From contig CAYJLB010000015.1 of the NCBI GenBank assembly GCA_964370845.1, forward strand, positions 1-41,157: a DNA stretch of 41,157 bases, in the 5' to 3' direction. This document shows, in pieces, positions 8,486-16,012 of the stretch (its first letter is position 1; each line of letters starts with the position of its first letter). The stretch comes from CAYJLB01 sp964370845. Its GTDB lineage: Bacteria > Bacillota > Clostridia > Oscillospirales > Ruminococcaceae. Made by a program: the position numbers and the translations under genes. The notes under the pieces were generated by a model. The model saw only the letters and a program-made list of their open reading frames with translations. It was not told the origin of the DNA and made no database searches.

Positions 8486-8561
8486 GCTGATGTAACTCAG
8501 TCGGTAGAGTACCACCTTGGTAAGGTGGAAGTCGAGGGTTCGAGTCCCGTCATCAGCTCCA
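8486..8561 (+). tRNA. tRNA-Thr (GGT)
   Basis: A complete 76-nt cloverleaf. The acceptor stem GCTGATG pairs with CATCAGC, the D-arm is ACTCAGTCGGTAGAGT, the anticodon stem CCACC/GGTGG encloses the loop TTGGTAA with anticodon GGT, and the T-loop is TTCGAGT. The CCA end is encoded. Confidence 0.95.
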
Positions 8562-8609
8562 AAAAAACACCAAACTATAAGCTCGTGGCTTATAGTTTGG
8601 TGTTTTTTT
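8562..8609 (+). terminator. Terminator of tRNA-Thr
   Basis: A long perfect hairpin begins right after the CCA end. The arms ACACCAAACTATAAGC and GCTTATAGTTTGGTGT enclose the loop TCGTG, and a T-run follows. Confidence 0.9.
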
Positions 8610-8628
8610 GTGAACTGGTCGGAAACTC

Positions 8629-8743
8629 GAAACCTTTGGGTTCGAACACTATATCCGAACAGAAAATAGAATGTTTTGAGCTCGTGTCGAAAAATATTCC
8701 TATTTTATGCTTTCGGATAAGTGTGAGAAACCTTTGGGTTCGA
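8629..8743. repeat. 17-nt direct repeats flanking a hairpin element; tRNA-like remnant
   Basis: The sequence GAAACCTTTGGGTTCGA occurs twice, at 8629-8645 and 8727-8743. Between the copies lies a 79-nt imperfect inverted repeat. ACACT and TATCCGAA (8646-8659) pair with TTCGGATA and AGTGT (8712-8724), and the pairing continues inward past small bulges (AAAATAG with CTATTTT). The second copy continues into GTCCCAACCGCACT, which looks like a tRNA T-arm (stem TTGGG/CCCAA, loop TTCGAGT) plus a 3' acceptor strand. No anticodon arm is present, so it is not a tRNA gene. The layout resembles a small inserted element with a target duplication, or a structured RNA. Confidence 0.55.
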
Positions 8744-8792
8744 GTCCCAACCGCACTCTTATTATCCTTATTTCTTCACCTAGAAATTAAAA

Positions 8793-9257
8793 TCAAAATA
8801 AAAATAGTAAAGATCCTATTAATAATCCAATTATCATTAAAACAATTCCAATAACATAAAATCCAATTGCCATTTTTTTCACTTTTTTAATAAGAACTTT
8901 ACTATCTATAATAGCAGTATTAACATCATTATTGTAAATTCTAATATTAACATTGTCGCCTATAGCAAAACTTTTTGTGTCATAAGGTCTGCTAGATTTT
9001 CTCTTTGAAACACTCCTAGAATATTTTATTGAATAAGGAACATTTTGATAGATAAAATCAAAGACTGGATAATATAAAAAAGTTATGTCCTCTCCCCCAC
9101 GTTTAACTTCTTTTATTATATCCGAAATTATTGCCGAAACTACTTCATAATTTTCGGTAGTAATCTCTTTATATTCTTCAAAAGAAGACTTGCCAAGTCT
9201 TAAAGCGGTAACTGCAAATATTATAAAAACAGTAGACATTATAATGATAATAATCAT
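8793..9257 (-). CDS. DUF3592-type small membrane protein
   Basis: The 154-residue protein has a membrane segment at each end (residues 2-20 and about 130-152), with a beta-rich middle. The middle includes FDFIYQNVPYSIKYSRSVS and a later DTKSFAIGDNVNIRIYNND, typical of the DUF3592 family, whose function is unknown. AAAGGAG lies about 10 nt before the ATG. The gene stands alone on the minus strand with no clear partner. Confidence 0.55.
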   Translation of the reverse strand: MIIIIIMSTVFIIFAVTALRLGKSSFEEYKEITTENYEVVSAIISDIIKEVKRGGEDITFLYYPVFDFIYQNVPYSIKYSRSVSKRKSSRPYDTKSFAIGDNVNIRIYNNDVNTAIIDSKVLIKKVKKMAIGFYVIGIVLMIIGLLIGSLLFLF

Positions 9258-9366
9258 ATTCCAAAGGCTCCTTTACATGAATATTTTTAATATATTAATA
9301 GCATAACATATTAATCAGGCAAATGCAATATCTGGCATAAAATTATCGTTATACGATAAAAATACA

Positions 9367-9395
9367 TTGACAAACGAAAATTTATATGATATACT
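9367..9395 (+). promoter_or_regulatory. Promoter of the YoaS/YozG-like pair
   Basis: TTGACA (9367-9372), a 17-nt spacer and TATACT (9390-9395) lie about 38 nt before the ATG. Confidence 0.75.
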
Positions 9396-9432
9396 CAAGT
9401 TAATTTAGTAGCGCGAAAGGAATGTGATAACC

Positions 9433-10065
9433 ATGCAACTCTCACAACCATATAAAAATCTTTCTATAACAGAGCAAATGAAAAATCAGTCGATTTTCAT
9501 TGCACTTTTCGTCTTTATGGGCATTGCATTTTGCTTTATAATGAATTTACTTGCTTTAATTGGAGTTCTTACAACTGTTTTTACAGCTAGCGAAAACTTC
9601 GAAAGCGTGGAGCAAGCTGCCACCCGCTTCCCTGTTATACTTGCAGAAAGTTTCGCAAAATATGACTTTTCTCATATACAAAATCCCTCCGATATAAAAA
9701 CTTTTATGTCTATTTTAAGCGTTCTAAACTTGATCGGCTCACTAACATTAATATTTCCTATTGTAGCTTTAATTAAAATTTTAAAAGATACTTGGCGTGG
9801 GCGAATTTTTACAGGAAATATTACAAAAAATGTCCGAATTTTATTTATTTCAAGCACTATAGTTGTAACGCTTTTCAGTTCAAATGAATTCATAGCCAAT
9901 GTTTTTTTCAGCCTATTTTTACCGACATATGATTGGGATTTTTTGCAAACTAGCTCACTTTTAATAAGCGCACTTCCACTTGCTTGTATAATCTATTTTT
10001 CAACCATTGACCTAGTATTGCGTTATGGAGAAAAACTCCAAAAAGAATCAGACGAAACCTTGTAA
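9433..10065 (+). CDS. DUF2975 (YoaS-like) membrane protein
   Basis: A 210-residue protein with four likely membrane helices (about residues 22-48, 90-118, 135-157 and 170-195 in this reading). The size, helix layout and the immediately following small Cro/CI regulator are typical of the DUF2975 family (B. subtilis YoaS). Members are usually paired with a YozG-like regulator, and their function is not established. I use the ATG at 9433, which is about 11 nt after AAAGGA. A GTG at 9424 is too close to it. The next gene begins 17 nt after the stop, so the two are one operon. Confidence 0.65.
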   Translation: MQLSQPYKNLSITEQMKNQSIFIALFVFMGIAFCFIMNLLALIGVLTTVFTASENFESVEQAATRFPVILAESFAKYDFSHIQNPSDIKTFMSILSVLNLIGSLTLIFPIVALIKILKDTWRGRIFTGNITKNVRILFISSTIVVTLFSSNEFIANVFFSLFLPTYDWDFLQTSSLLISALPLACIIYFSTIDLVLRYGEKLQKESDETL

Positions 10066-10081
10066 ATTTGAAAGGAGATCT

Positions 10082-10288
10082 ATGGCAATAATTTTACGAT
10101 TAGACCGAGTTCTTGCAGATAGGAAAATGTCCTTAAACGAACTTTCTCAACGTGTTGGTGTAACAAATGTTAACCTGTCTAAACTTAAGAATGGTAAAGT
10201 AAGTGCGGTAAGATTTTCTACCCTTGAAGCAATTTGCAAAGTTCTAAATTGTCAACCTGGTGATATTTTGGAATATGTTGAAGATTAA
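10082..10288 (+). CDS. YozG-like helix-turn-helix regulator (XRE family)
   Basis: A 68-residue, single-domain Cro/CI-type DNA-binding protein. The helix-turn-helix spans about residues 15-40 (MSLNELSQRVGVTNVNLSKLKNG), followed by the conserved FSTLEAICKVLNCQPGDILEY. The ATG lies 4 nt after a strong AAAGGAGAT. Co-transcription with a DUF2975 membrane protein is the standard arrangement for this family. By analogy it probably represses its own operon, possibly responding to its membrane partner; that is inference. Confidence 0.85.
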   Translation: MAIILRLDRVLADRKMSLNELSQRVGVTNVNLSKLKNGKVSAVRFSTLEAICKVLNCQPGDILEYVED

Positions 10289-10292
10289 TTTT

Positions 10293-10338
10293 ATAACTGT
10301 GTTAATTACAATTTTGCGATTAACACAGTTATTTTTTA
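10293..10338 (+). terminator. Terminator after the YozG-like gene
   Basis: A 14-bp stem ATAACTGTGTTAAT/ATTAACACAGTTAT (10293-10306 and 10319-10332) with a 12-nt loop is followed by a T-run. Confidence 0.9.
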
Positions 10339-10398
10339 TATTAAAAATTTTGCATTAAAAAAGGAATAAAAAATATTGACTAAAGATATAATATTTTA

Positions 10399-10427
10399 TT
10401 GACTTATTGAGAAATTTCGTTTATAAT
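10399..10427 (+). promoter_or_regulatory. Promoter of malQ
   Basis: TTGACT (10399-10404), a 17-nt spacer and TATAAT (10422-10427) lie about 56 nt before the malQ ATG. Confidence 0.75.
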
Positions 10428-10436
10428 TATTTTATC

Positions 10437-10453
10437 GTGTAACGTTTTACGGA
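10437..10453 (+). promoter_or_regulatory. Possible LacI/CcpA-type operator at the malQ start site
   Basis: The sequence GTGTAACGTTTTACGG lies just after the -10 box, where transcription should start. It has the central CG and partial dyad of LacI-family operators and of catabolite response elements, but the two halves match only in part. A repressor bound here would block malQ. Confidence 0.35.
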
Positions 10454-10483
10454 AATATTTTTTTATTTGAAAGGGTGATTTTA

Positions 10484-12016
10484 ATGCGCGGAAGCGGTAT
10501 TATAATGCACATAGCATCTTTACCATCTAATTATGGTATTGGAACATTTGGAAAGGCTGCATACGAATTTGTAGACTTCTTAGAAAAAACAGGACAAACT
10601 TATTGGCAAATTTTGCCTCTTGGACAAACAAGTTATGGTGATTCACCATATCAATCTTTCTCCGCTTATGGAGGGAATCCATATTTCATCGACCTTGATA
10701 TACTTTGCAAAGAAAATCTACTTAAAAAAAGTGATTTAAAAGGCATTAAATGGTCTTATATCGATGAAAAAGTTGAATATGAAGTTCTTTACAATAATAG
10801 ATATGTAGTGCTAAAAAAAGCATTTAAAGAATTTATGAAAACTCCTTGTGTGAACTATGAAAAATTCAAGGCGGAAAATAGTTGGTGGCTTTACGATTAT
10901 GCTGTATTTATGAGTATTAAAGCTAAAAACAACGATGTTTCTTGGCTCGAATGGGAAGAAAAAGAAAAACTTCGTGATGAAAAAACTATTGCAGCTTTAG
11001 AAATTTCACTAAAAGATGAAATTGAATTTATCCAATTTATGCAATACAAATTCTTCGAACAATGGTATAAATTAAAAGCTTATGCAAATAAGAAAAATGT
11101 AAAAATTGTTGGAGATATTCCAATTTATGTTTCAATGGATAGTAGCGACGTTTGGACAAATCCTGACGAATTTGATCTTGATGAAAAAACTTTAGCTCCA
11201 AATAAAGTTGCTGGTTGTCCTCCTGACGCATTTACAGCGGACGGACAATTATGGGGAAATCCTTTGTACAACTATGAAAAAATGAAGAAAAACAACTTTA
11301 AATGGTGGGTTTCAAGAGTAAAAGCTGCTTCGGAATTATATGATATTACAAGAATTGACCACTTTAGAGGGTTTGATGAATATTATGCTATTCCTTATGG
11401 TGATGAAACAGCAAGAAATGGTGCTTGGCAACAAGGCCCTGGTTACTCTTTATTTGAAGCAATTAAATCCGAACTTGGCGACATTGACATTATCGCTGAG
11501 GACTTAGGTTTTATGACAAAAACTGTAAGAAAACTACTGAAAAAATGCAAATACCCTGGTATGAAAATTCTTCAATTTGGGTTCAATCCTGAACAAAATG
11601 ATAGCGAATACTTCCCACATAACTTGCCTAAAAACTGCGTTGCTTACACAGGAACTCACGACAACTCAACTGTTGTTGGCTGGTGGAATTTAGCTGATAA
11701 AAAGACAAGAAAGCACTGTAAGAGCTACCTTGATGTAAATTCTGCGAAAAAAGTTCCAGCGGCTATGATAAAATCTTTGTTTGCATCTTGCGCTGACACG
11801 GTTATTATTCCGTGGCAAGATTATATGGAACTTGACGATAGCACAAGAATAAATATTCCGTCAACTCTGGGTGGAAACTGGGAATATAGATGCAAAAAAT
11901 CTGACTTCACTCCTGAAATCGAAGCTAGAATTTTGGATTTAACACAAACATATTATCGTATGGCACCAAAACCTAAAAAGAAAAAAGATAAGAAATCAAA
12001 GAAAAAGTCTAAATAG
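10484..12016 (+). CDS. malQ: 4-alpha-glucanotransferase (amylomaltase)
   Basis: MalQ moves alpha-1,4-glucan segments between maltodextrins, releasing glucose and making longer chains, in the cytoplasm. The 510-residue protein is a GH77 family member. Its catalytic residues are visible: nucleophile D292 in TRIDHFRGFDEYY, acid/base E339 in IIAEDLG, and D393 in TGTHDNST. The substrate loop region GCPPDAFTADGQLWGNP is also intact. The ATG at 10484 lies 8 nt after AAAGGG. The protein ends with an unusual run of about 17 mostly basic residues (KPKKKKDKKSKKKSK). The aldo/keto reductase gene follows after 29 bp and probably shares the transcript. Confidence 0.95.
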   Translation: MRGSGIIMHIASLPSNYGIGTFGKAAYEFVDFLEKTGQTYWQILPLGQTSYGDSPYQSFSAYGGNPYFIDLDILCKENLLKKSDLKGIKWSYIDEKVEYEVLYNNRYVVLKKAFKEFMKTPCVNYEKFKAENSWWLYDYAVFMSIKAKNNDVSWLEWEEKEKLRDEKTIAALEISLKDEIEFIQFMQYKFFEQWYKLKAYANKKNVKIVGDIPIYVSMDSSDVWTNPDEFDLDEKTLAPNKVAGCPPDAFTADGQLWGNPLYNYEKMKKNNFKWWVSRVKAASELYDITRIDHFRGFDEYYAIPYGDETARNGAWQQGPGYSLFEAIKSELGDIDIIAEDLGFMTKTVRKLLKKCKYPGMKILQFGFNPEQNDSEYFPHNLPKNCVAYTGTHDNSTVVGWWNLADKKTRKHCKSYLDVNSAKKVPAAMIKSLFASCADTVIIPWQDYMELDDSTRINIPSTLGGNWEYRCKKSDFTPEIEARILDLTQTYYRMAPKPKKKKDKKSKKKSK

Positions 12017-12045
12017 TGCAGTTAAATTGAGAAATGGAGAAGGTT

Positions 12046-12909
12046 ATGGAAAAAGTACTTTTAGGAAAATCGGGACTTGAAATTTCAAAAATTTTCTATG
12101 GTGGAATAATTTCTATGTCCGATGGGCAAGATTTGTCCGACCAATATGTTGAATTTGCAATAAAAAATGGAGTCAACTATTTCGATGTTGCTCCAACTTA
12201 TCAAGACGCAGAGGAAAAGTTAGGAAACTCACTAAAACCTTTTAGAAAAGATGTTTTTCTAGCTTGTAAAACTACCGAAAGAGATAGCGAGGGTGCAAAA
12301 AAAGACCTTGAAACTTCTCTAAAGCTACTCCACACCGACCATTTCGATGTGTATCAACTTCATTCTATCACAACTGTGGAAGAAGTAGACAAAGTCTTTG
12401 CTAAAGGCGGTGCTTTTGAAACTATCCTTAAAGCAAAGGAAGAAGGTGTGTTAAAGCATCTTGGTATCACTTGTCACAGTGAAGAAGCTGCTTTAAGAGC
12501 CTTAGAACACTACGATTTTGAAACAATTTTATTCCCTATAAATTGGGGACTTTACACAAAAAAAGATTTTGGAAAGAAAATTCTCCCTGTTTGTAAGGAA
12601 AAAAATATGGGGATTTTAGGAATGAAAGGACTTGTTCACAGAGCGTGGGCAAGCAAGGAGGAAAAAGCACTTTCAATCTATCCAAAATCTTGGTGCAAGC
12701 CCATTTATAAGGAAGATACAGAGTTTAGAATTGCCGCATTAAAATTCGCTTTAGAATGTGGCGCACACGCTTTAGTTATGCCTGGAAATTACGAGTGTTT
12801 TTCTTTTGCAGTAGAACATTTGAACGAAATTTTACAGCCAATAACACAAAAAGAACGTGACTTATTGACCCAAAAAGCAATTGAAATCGGCGAGCAATAT
12901 TTCTTCTAA
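12046..12909 (+). CDS. Aldo/keto reductase
   Basis: A 287-residue NAD(P)H-dependent oxidoreductase of the AKR fold. The catalytic tetrad can be placed at D47, Y52 (NYFDVAPTYQDAEEKLG), K75 (FLACKT) and H106 (DVYQLHSI). It lacks the C-terminal ferredoxin-like extension of the longer AKR12/13-like proteins. The start is the ATG at 12046, which is 6 nt after GGAG. It sits directly behind malQ and before a shared terminator, but the link to starch metabolism is only positional. The substrate is unknown. Confidence 0.85.
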   Translation: MEKVLLGKSGLEISKIFYGGIISMSDGQDLSDQYVEFAIKNGVNYFDVAPTYQDAEEKLGNSLKPFRKDVFLACKTTERDSEGAKKDLETSLKLLHTDHFDVYQLHSITTVEEVDKVFAKGGAFETILKAKEEGVLKHLGITCHSEEAALRALEHYDFETILFPINWGLYTKKDFGKKILPVCKEKNMGILGMKGLVHRAWASKEEKALSIYPKSWCKPIYKEDTEFRIAALKFALECGAHALVMPGNYECFSFAVEHLNEILQPITQKERDLLTQKAIEIGEQYFF

Positions 12910-12917
12910 AAAAAATT

Positions 12918-12957
12918 AAGGTGATAGGAAACAATTTCAGTTTCCTATCACCTTTTT
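12918..12957. terminator. Bidirectional terminator between the AKR and degV genes
   Basis: A perfect 15-bp stem AAGGTGATAGGAAAC/GTTTCCTATCACCTT (12918-12932 and 12940-12954) with a 7-nt loop has A/T-runs on both sides. It lies between converging genes and can serve both. Confidence 0.92.
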
Positions 12958-12966
12958 GTTATGATT

Positions 12967-13839
12967 TTATCTATAGTCACCAAGGAAAAATAAAGCTAAA
13001 GTTCCAGGCCCTGAGTGAGCACCAATAACTGTCCCCGTGTGTCTAATAATACAATTTTTAATGTTAAACTTTTCAGTAACAAGATTTTTTAAGTACATTG
13101 CATCTTCCAAGCAATCACCGTGAGATATTGCAAAAGTGCTGTTTTCCCAGTTTCCAACACGTTTTTCCATTTCGTCAAGCATCCAGTGAATAGATTGCTT
13201 TCTTCCACGAATTTTTGACACAGGAATTAAATGACCGTCATTGTCAACGTGTAAAACAGGCTTAATTCCAAGGATTGAACCCGCAATAGCAGAAGTTCTT
13301 GAAACACGTCCACCACGATGTAAAAACATTAAATCGTCAACAGTGAATAAGTGACACATATTTAATCTGTTATCTTCAACCCACTTAGCAATTTCTTCCA
13401 TAGATTTGCCATCGTTGTACATTTCAATTGCTTTGTAAACCAACAAACCTTGCCCTAAAGAAGCGCATAAACTGTCAACAGTGATAATTTTTCTATCAGG
13501 ATATTTTTCAAGTAAAGTTTCAGTAGCAATTTGCGAGCTACTAAAAGTTCCACTTAGCCCCGAAGAAAATCCAATATAAAGTATGTCCAGTCCCTTTTCT
13601 AAAACAGGTGTAAAAATATGTTCAAATTCTCCAGGAGTAACTTGAGAAGTGCTTGACATATGTTTTTCTCTCATTAAAGTATAAAATTCATCAAAAGAAA
13701 GACCCTTTTCACCCTCACGATAATCTCTATCTTTGATACGATATACAAGTCCAACATTAACAATATTATTTGCGGACATAATCTCGCTTGGCAAGTCACA
13801 AGTAGAATCTGTAGCAATTATAAATTTTTTATTATTCAT
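12967..13839 (-). CDS. DegV family fatty acid-binding protein
   Basis: DegV proteins bind a single fatty acid. In Firmicutes the FakB members present exogenous fatty acids to the kinase FakA. The N-terminal ATDSTCDLP, the SSGLSGTFSSS loop and the acyl-pocket motif RGGRVSR are all present, followed by HSGPGTLALFF. The length of 290 residues is usual. The start is the ATG at 13839, about 11 nt after AAAGGA. The gene is monocistronic, and no fakA partner is seen nearby. Confidence 0.88.
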   Translation of the reverse strand: MNNKKFIIATDSTCDLPSEIMSANNIVNVGLVYRIKDRDYREGEKGLSFDEFYTLMREKHMSSTSQVTPGEFEHIFTPVLEKGLDILYIGFSSGLSGTFSSSQIATETLLEKYPDRKIITVDSLCASLGQGLLVYKAIEMYNDGKSMEEIAKWVEDNRLNMCHLFTVDDLMFLHRGGRVSRTSAIAGSILGIKPVLHVDNDGHLIPVSKIRGRKQSIHWMLDEMEKRVGNWENSTFAISHGDCLEDAMYLKNLVTEKFNIKNCIIRHTGTVIGAHSGPGTLALFFLGDYR

Positions 13840-13986
13840 TTTCCGTAAATTCCTTTCTTTTTGCAATTAATTTAAATGCCAAAGTATACTATAATTTTTT
13901 AATTAATTTATTAACCATTTTATTATACTACATTTTTAAAAAAAATTCAACAACTATTTAGACTTTTTTAAAATTTTATTAAAGAA

Positions 13987-14017
13987 AATAACTCCACCGA
14001 AAATCAGTGGAGTTATT
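13987..14017 (-). terminator. Terminator of the orphan lipoprotein gene
   Basis: An 11-bp stem AATAACTCCAC/GTGGAGTTATT with a 9-nt loop is followed in the minus direction by a T-rich stretch. It lies 39 nt after the stop of the solute-binding protein gene. Confidence 0.85.
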
Positions 14018-14055
14018 AAAATTTTTAAATCAAATTTTTCTAAAACATAGAATAA

Positions 14056-15645
14056 TTATCTTCTACCTTCAGCTGCATTGTAAGTATCATCTAACCAGAT
14101 TGAACCTTTATCTTCACAGCCAGCAACGTATTCAGCCCAAGTTTCATCAGTAATAGGAGTTTGACCTTCGATGAATGCCATCATATTTGTAGTTACATAG
14201 TCAGATAGACCAACACATTCAAATACGAATTGTTCTTGTTCTTCAGCATTTAATGGTGAAGATGGTTGTGGAAGTTCTAGATATTGAACTTGTTCGTCAA
14301 GAGCAGCAACGTCGTTAGTGCTAATTTGAGCATAAAGAGTATCTTCATGTTGACGGATAGTTAGTGAGTTATTGTCTAAACCAGCTTTAGCATACCAGTC
14401 GTTGTTAGCTTGGTCGATCCAGTTGTATGTACCTTCTTCAGTAATTTCGTATGAAACGCCTTCTTGTCCAAATGTCATAGCGATTTCAGCTTCGTCAGTG
14501 TAACCCCAGTCAAGGAATGCTAGGAAGTTATCAAAGTAATCTTTGTCAACGATGCTTGAAGAAACAGCCCATTGTTGAGTAAAGATTGGAGCTGGGTTGA
14601 TAGCGTGGTCATATGGACCTTCTGGAGCTACAATTGTTTCAATTGTAAAGTCTTCATCAGTTTTTCTACCTTCGTTGTGGTAACGAATAACGTTTTGTGA
14701 CCAGTCATAAAGAATGAAAGTTTGACCAGTAGTTACTTTTTGTTCATAAACTGTTGAATCAAGAGTATTCCATTCGATGTCAAGAACACCATTAGTGTAC
14801 AAGTTATTCATATAAGTAACCATTTCACGCCAATTTTGTGTAGTTGGTGAGAATTCCCAAGTTCCAGCATCGTGGTCATAAAGCATACCAGTGTGAGCTG
14901 AGAAGCCCCAACCAGCTGCAACGTCAAATCCTCTACCAATACCTTCCATCAAGTTAGCTTGAGAAAAGCGGTTTGTGATAGGAGTTGATTCAGGGTAAAT
15001 TTCTTTTAGTTTTAAGCCAGCTTCATAAACTTCATCTAAAGTTGTAGGAACTGGGATATTATTTTCTGCAAATACGTCAGTTCTAATCATCCAGTTATGG
15101 CTAGCCATAGGGAATTTATTAGCTTTTGTAGGAACAAAATAAGTTTTTCCGTCAGAAGCAGCAGTGATGTCTAAGTATTCTTGAACGCCATATTCTTCAA
15201 CATAAGCTTGGAAGTTTGGCATTTGATCCCAGTAATCGCTCATTGCAAGAACCATTCCTGAGTTAATTTCTTCATTGTTTACAAAATATTTAGTAACAAC
15301 GTCTGGCAATTCACCAGTATTGAAAGCAGTTTGAACTTTTGTGTTATAGTCAGATTCAGGAGTTGGGATTGGGTCAATAATACAACCAGTTGCTTCATAA
15401 ATAATGTCCCAAATCATCCAATCTTCGTCATATGCATAGTTTGCATTATCGGAATAAAGCATTGTAATTGTGAAATCTTCTTTTTCTACTGGAGCAGGAT
15501 CTCCGCCTTCAGTAGTTTCGCCACCAGCATTAGCTGTTGTGCTAGGAGCAGTTGTGCCGTCAGATGAACCTGAATCTGATGAACATCCTACCATTGCAGT
15601 AGCTGCCAAAATAAATACAGATATAAGGGCTAGAACTTTTTTCAT
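14056..15645 (-). CDS. Extracellular solute-binding lipoprotein, family 1 (orphan)
   Basis: This 529-residue protein has a lipoprotein signal with the lipobox ending at C21 (TAMVGC). A Ser/Gly/Thr-rich linker follows to about residue 55, then a periplasmic-type binding domain (TITMLYSDNANYAYDEDW). The length and the region TGELPDVV and NWMIRTDVFAENNIPVPTTLDE match the LplA-like carbohydrate-binding proteins of ABC transporters. These bind oligosaccharides outside the membrane. The start is the ATG 8 nt after GGAGG (15645); another ATG only 2 nt after it is less likely. No permease or ATPase gene adjoins it, which is unusual: the partners must be elsewhere. It is monocistronic between a promoter and a terminator. 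Confidence 0.85.
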   Translation of the reverse strand: MKKVLALISVFILAATAMVGCSSDSGSSDGTTAPSTTANAGGETTEGGDPAPVEKEDFTITMLYSDNANYAYDEDWMIWDIIYEATGCIIDPIPTPESDYNTKVQTAFNTGELPDVVTKYFVNNEEINSGMVLAMSDYWDQMPNFQAYVEEYGVQEYLDITAASDGKTYFVPTKANKFPMASHNWMIRTDVFAENNIPVPTTLDEVYEAGLKLKEIYPESTPITNRFSQANLMEGIGRGFDVAAGWGFSAHTGMLYDHDAGTWEFSPTTQNWREMVTYMNNLYTNGVLDIEWNTLDSTVYEQKVTTGQTFILYDWSQNVIRYHNEGRKTDEDFTIETIVAPEGPYDHAINPAPIFTQQWAVSSSIVDKDYFDNFLAFLDWGYTDEAEIAMTFGQEGVSYEITEEGTYNWIDQANNDWYAKAGLDNNSLTIRQHEDTLYAQISTNDVAALDEQVQYLELPQPSSPLNAEEQEQFVFECVGLSDYVTTNMMAFIEGQTPITDETWAEYVAGCEDKGSIWLDDTYNAAEGRR

Positions 15646-15752
15646 TTTCATTTCCTCCATAGTTTTAATATTTTCGTTTTCGGTTTGCTCTCCCAAAACG
15701 AGTTAATAAATTTATGTGTATTTTGCACTAAAACACACTGACTACGTTTATT

Positions 15753-15781
15753 ATTTTATCACATTTCACGTTTGAATACAA
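15753..15781 (-). promoter_or_regulatory. Probable promoter of the orphan lipoprotein gene
   Basis: On the minus strand, -35 TTGTAT (15781-15776) and -10 TAAAAT (15758-15753) are 17 nt apart. The leader to the ATG is about 100 nt. The rest of the 300-nt spacer (15782-15956) is A/T-rich and holds the palindrome listed next and other promoter-like hexamers. Confidence 0.5.
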
Positions 15782-15872
15782 TGCAATAATGTTGCGGAAA
15801 TATGGCATTTTGTTTCATTTTGATTAATATTATATTATTTTGTACAAAATATATTAATATTTAGATAATATT

Positions 15873-15888
15873 TTTGTATGTATACAAA
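15873..15888. promoter_or_regulatory. Palindrome resembling an operator
   Basis: TTTGTAT-GT-ATACAAA is a perfect 7-2-7 inverted repeat upstream of the lipoprotein gene. It shares the 13-mer TATGTATACAAAG (15877-15889) with the GH117 promoter at 31502-31514. This size and symmetry fit a dimeric repressor such as a GntR or LacI-type protein. Confidence 0.45.
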
Positions 15889-15956
15889 GAAATATCTACC
15901 CAAAACCTATTATGTACTATTTTTAGATTAATTATTTTAACATTTGTAAAAAGTGC

Positions 15957-15996
15957 AAAAAAACACCCTAAAAGAATTAACTTTCAGAGTGTTTTG
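15957..15996 (-). terminator. Terminator of rny
   Basis: The minus strand forms AAAACAC/GTGTTTT closed by an inner helix (GAAAG with CTTTT) and ends in a run of seven T. It lies 17 nt beyond the rny stop. Confidence 0.8.
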
Positions 15997-16012
15997 GAAA
16001 ATTATTTATAAA

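Noticed and set aside
8725..8760. Second functional tRNA gene after tRNA-Thr
   Set aside because: Only a T-arm and part of an acceptor stem can be formed; there is no anticodon arm or D-arm.
9433..10288. Toxin-antitoxin pair
   Set aside because: A multi-helix DUF2975 protein with a small Cro/CI regulator matches the YoaS/YozG pattern, which has no established toxin role.
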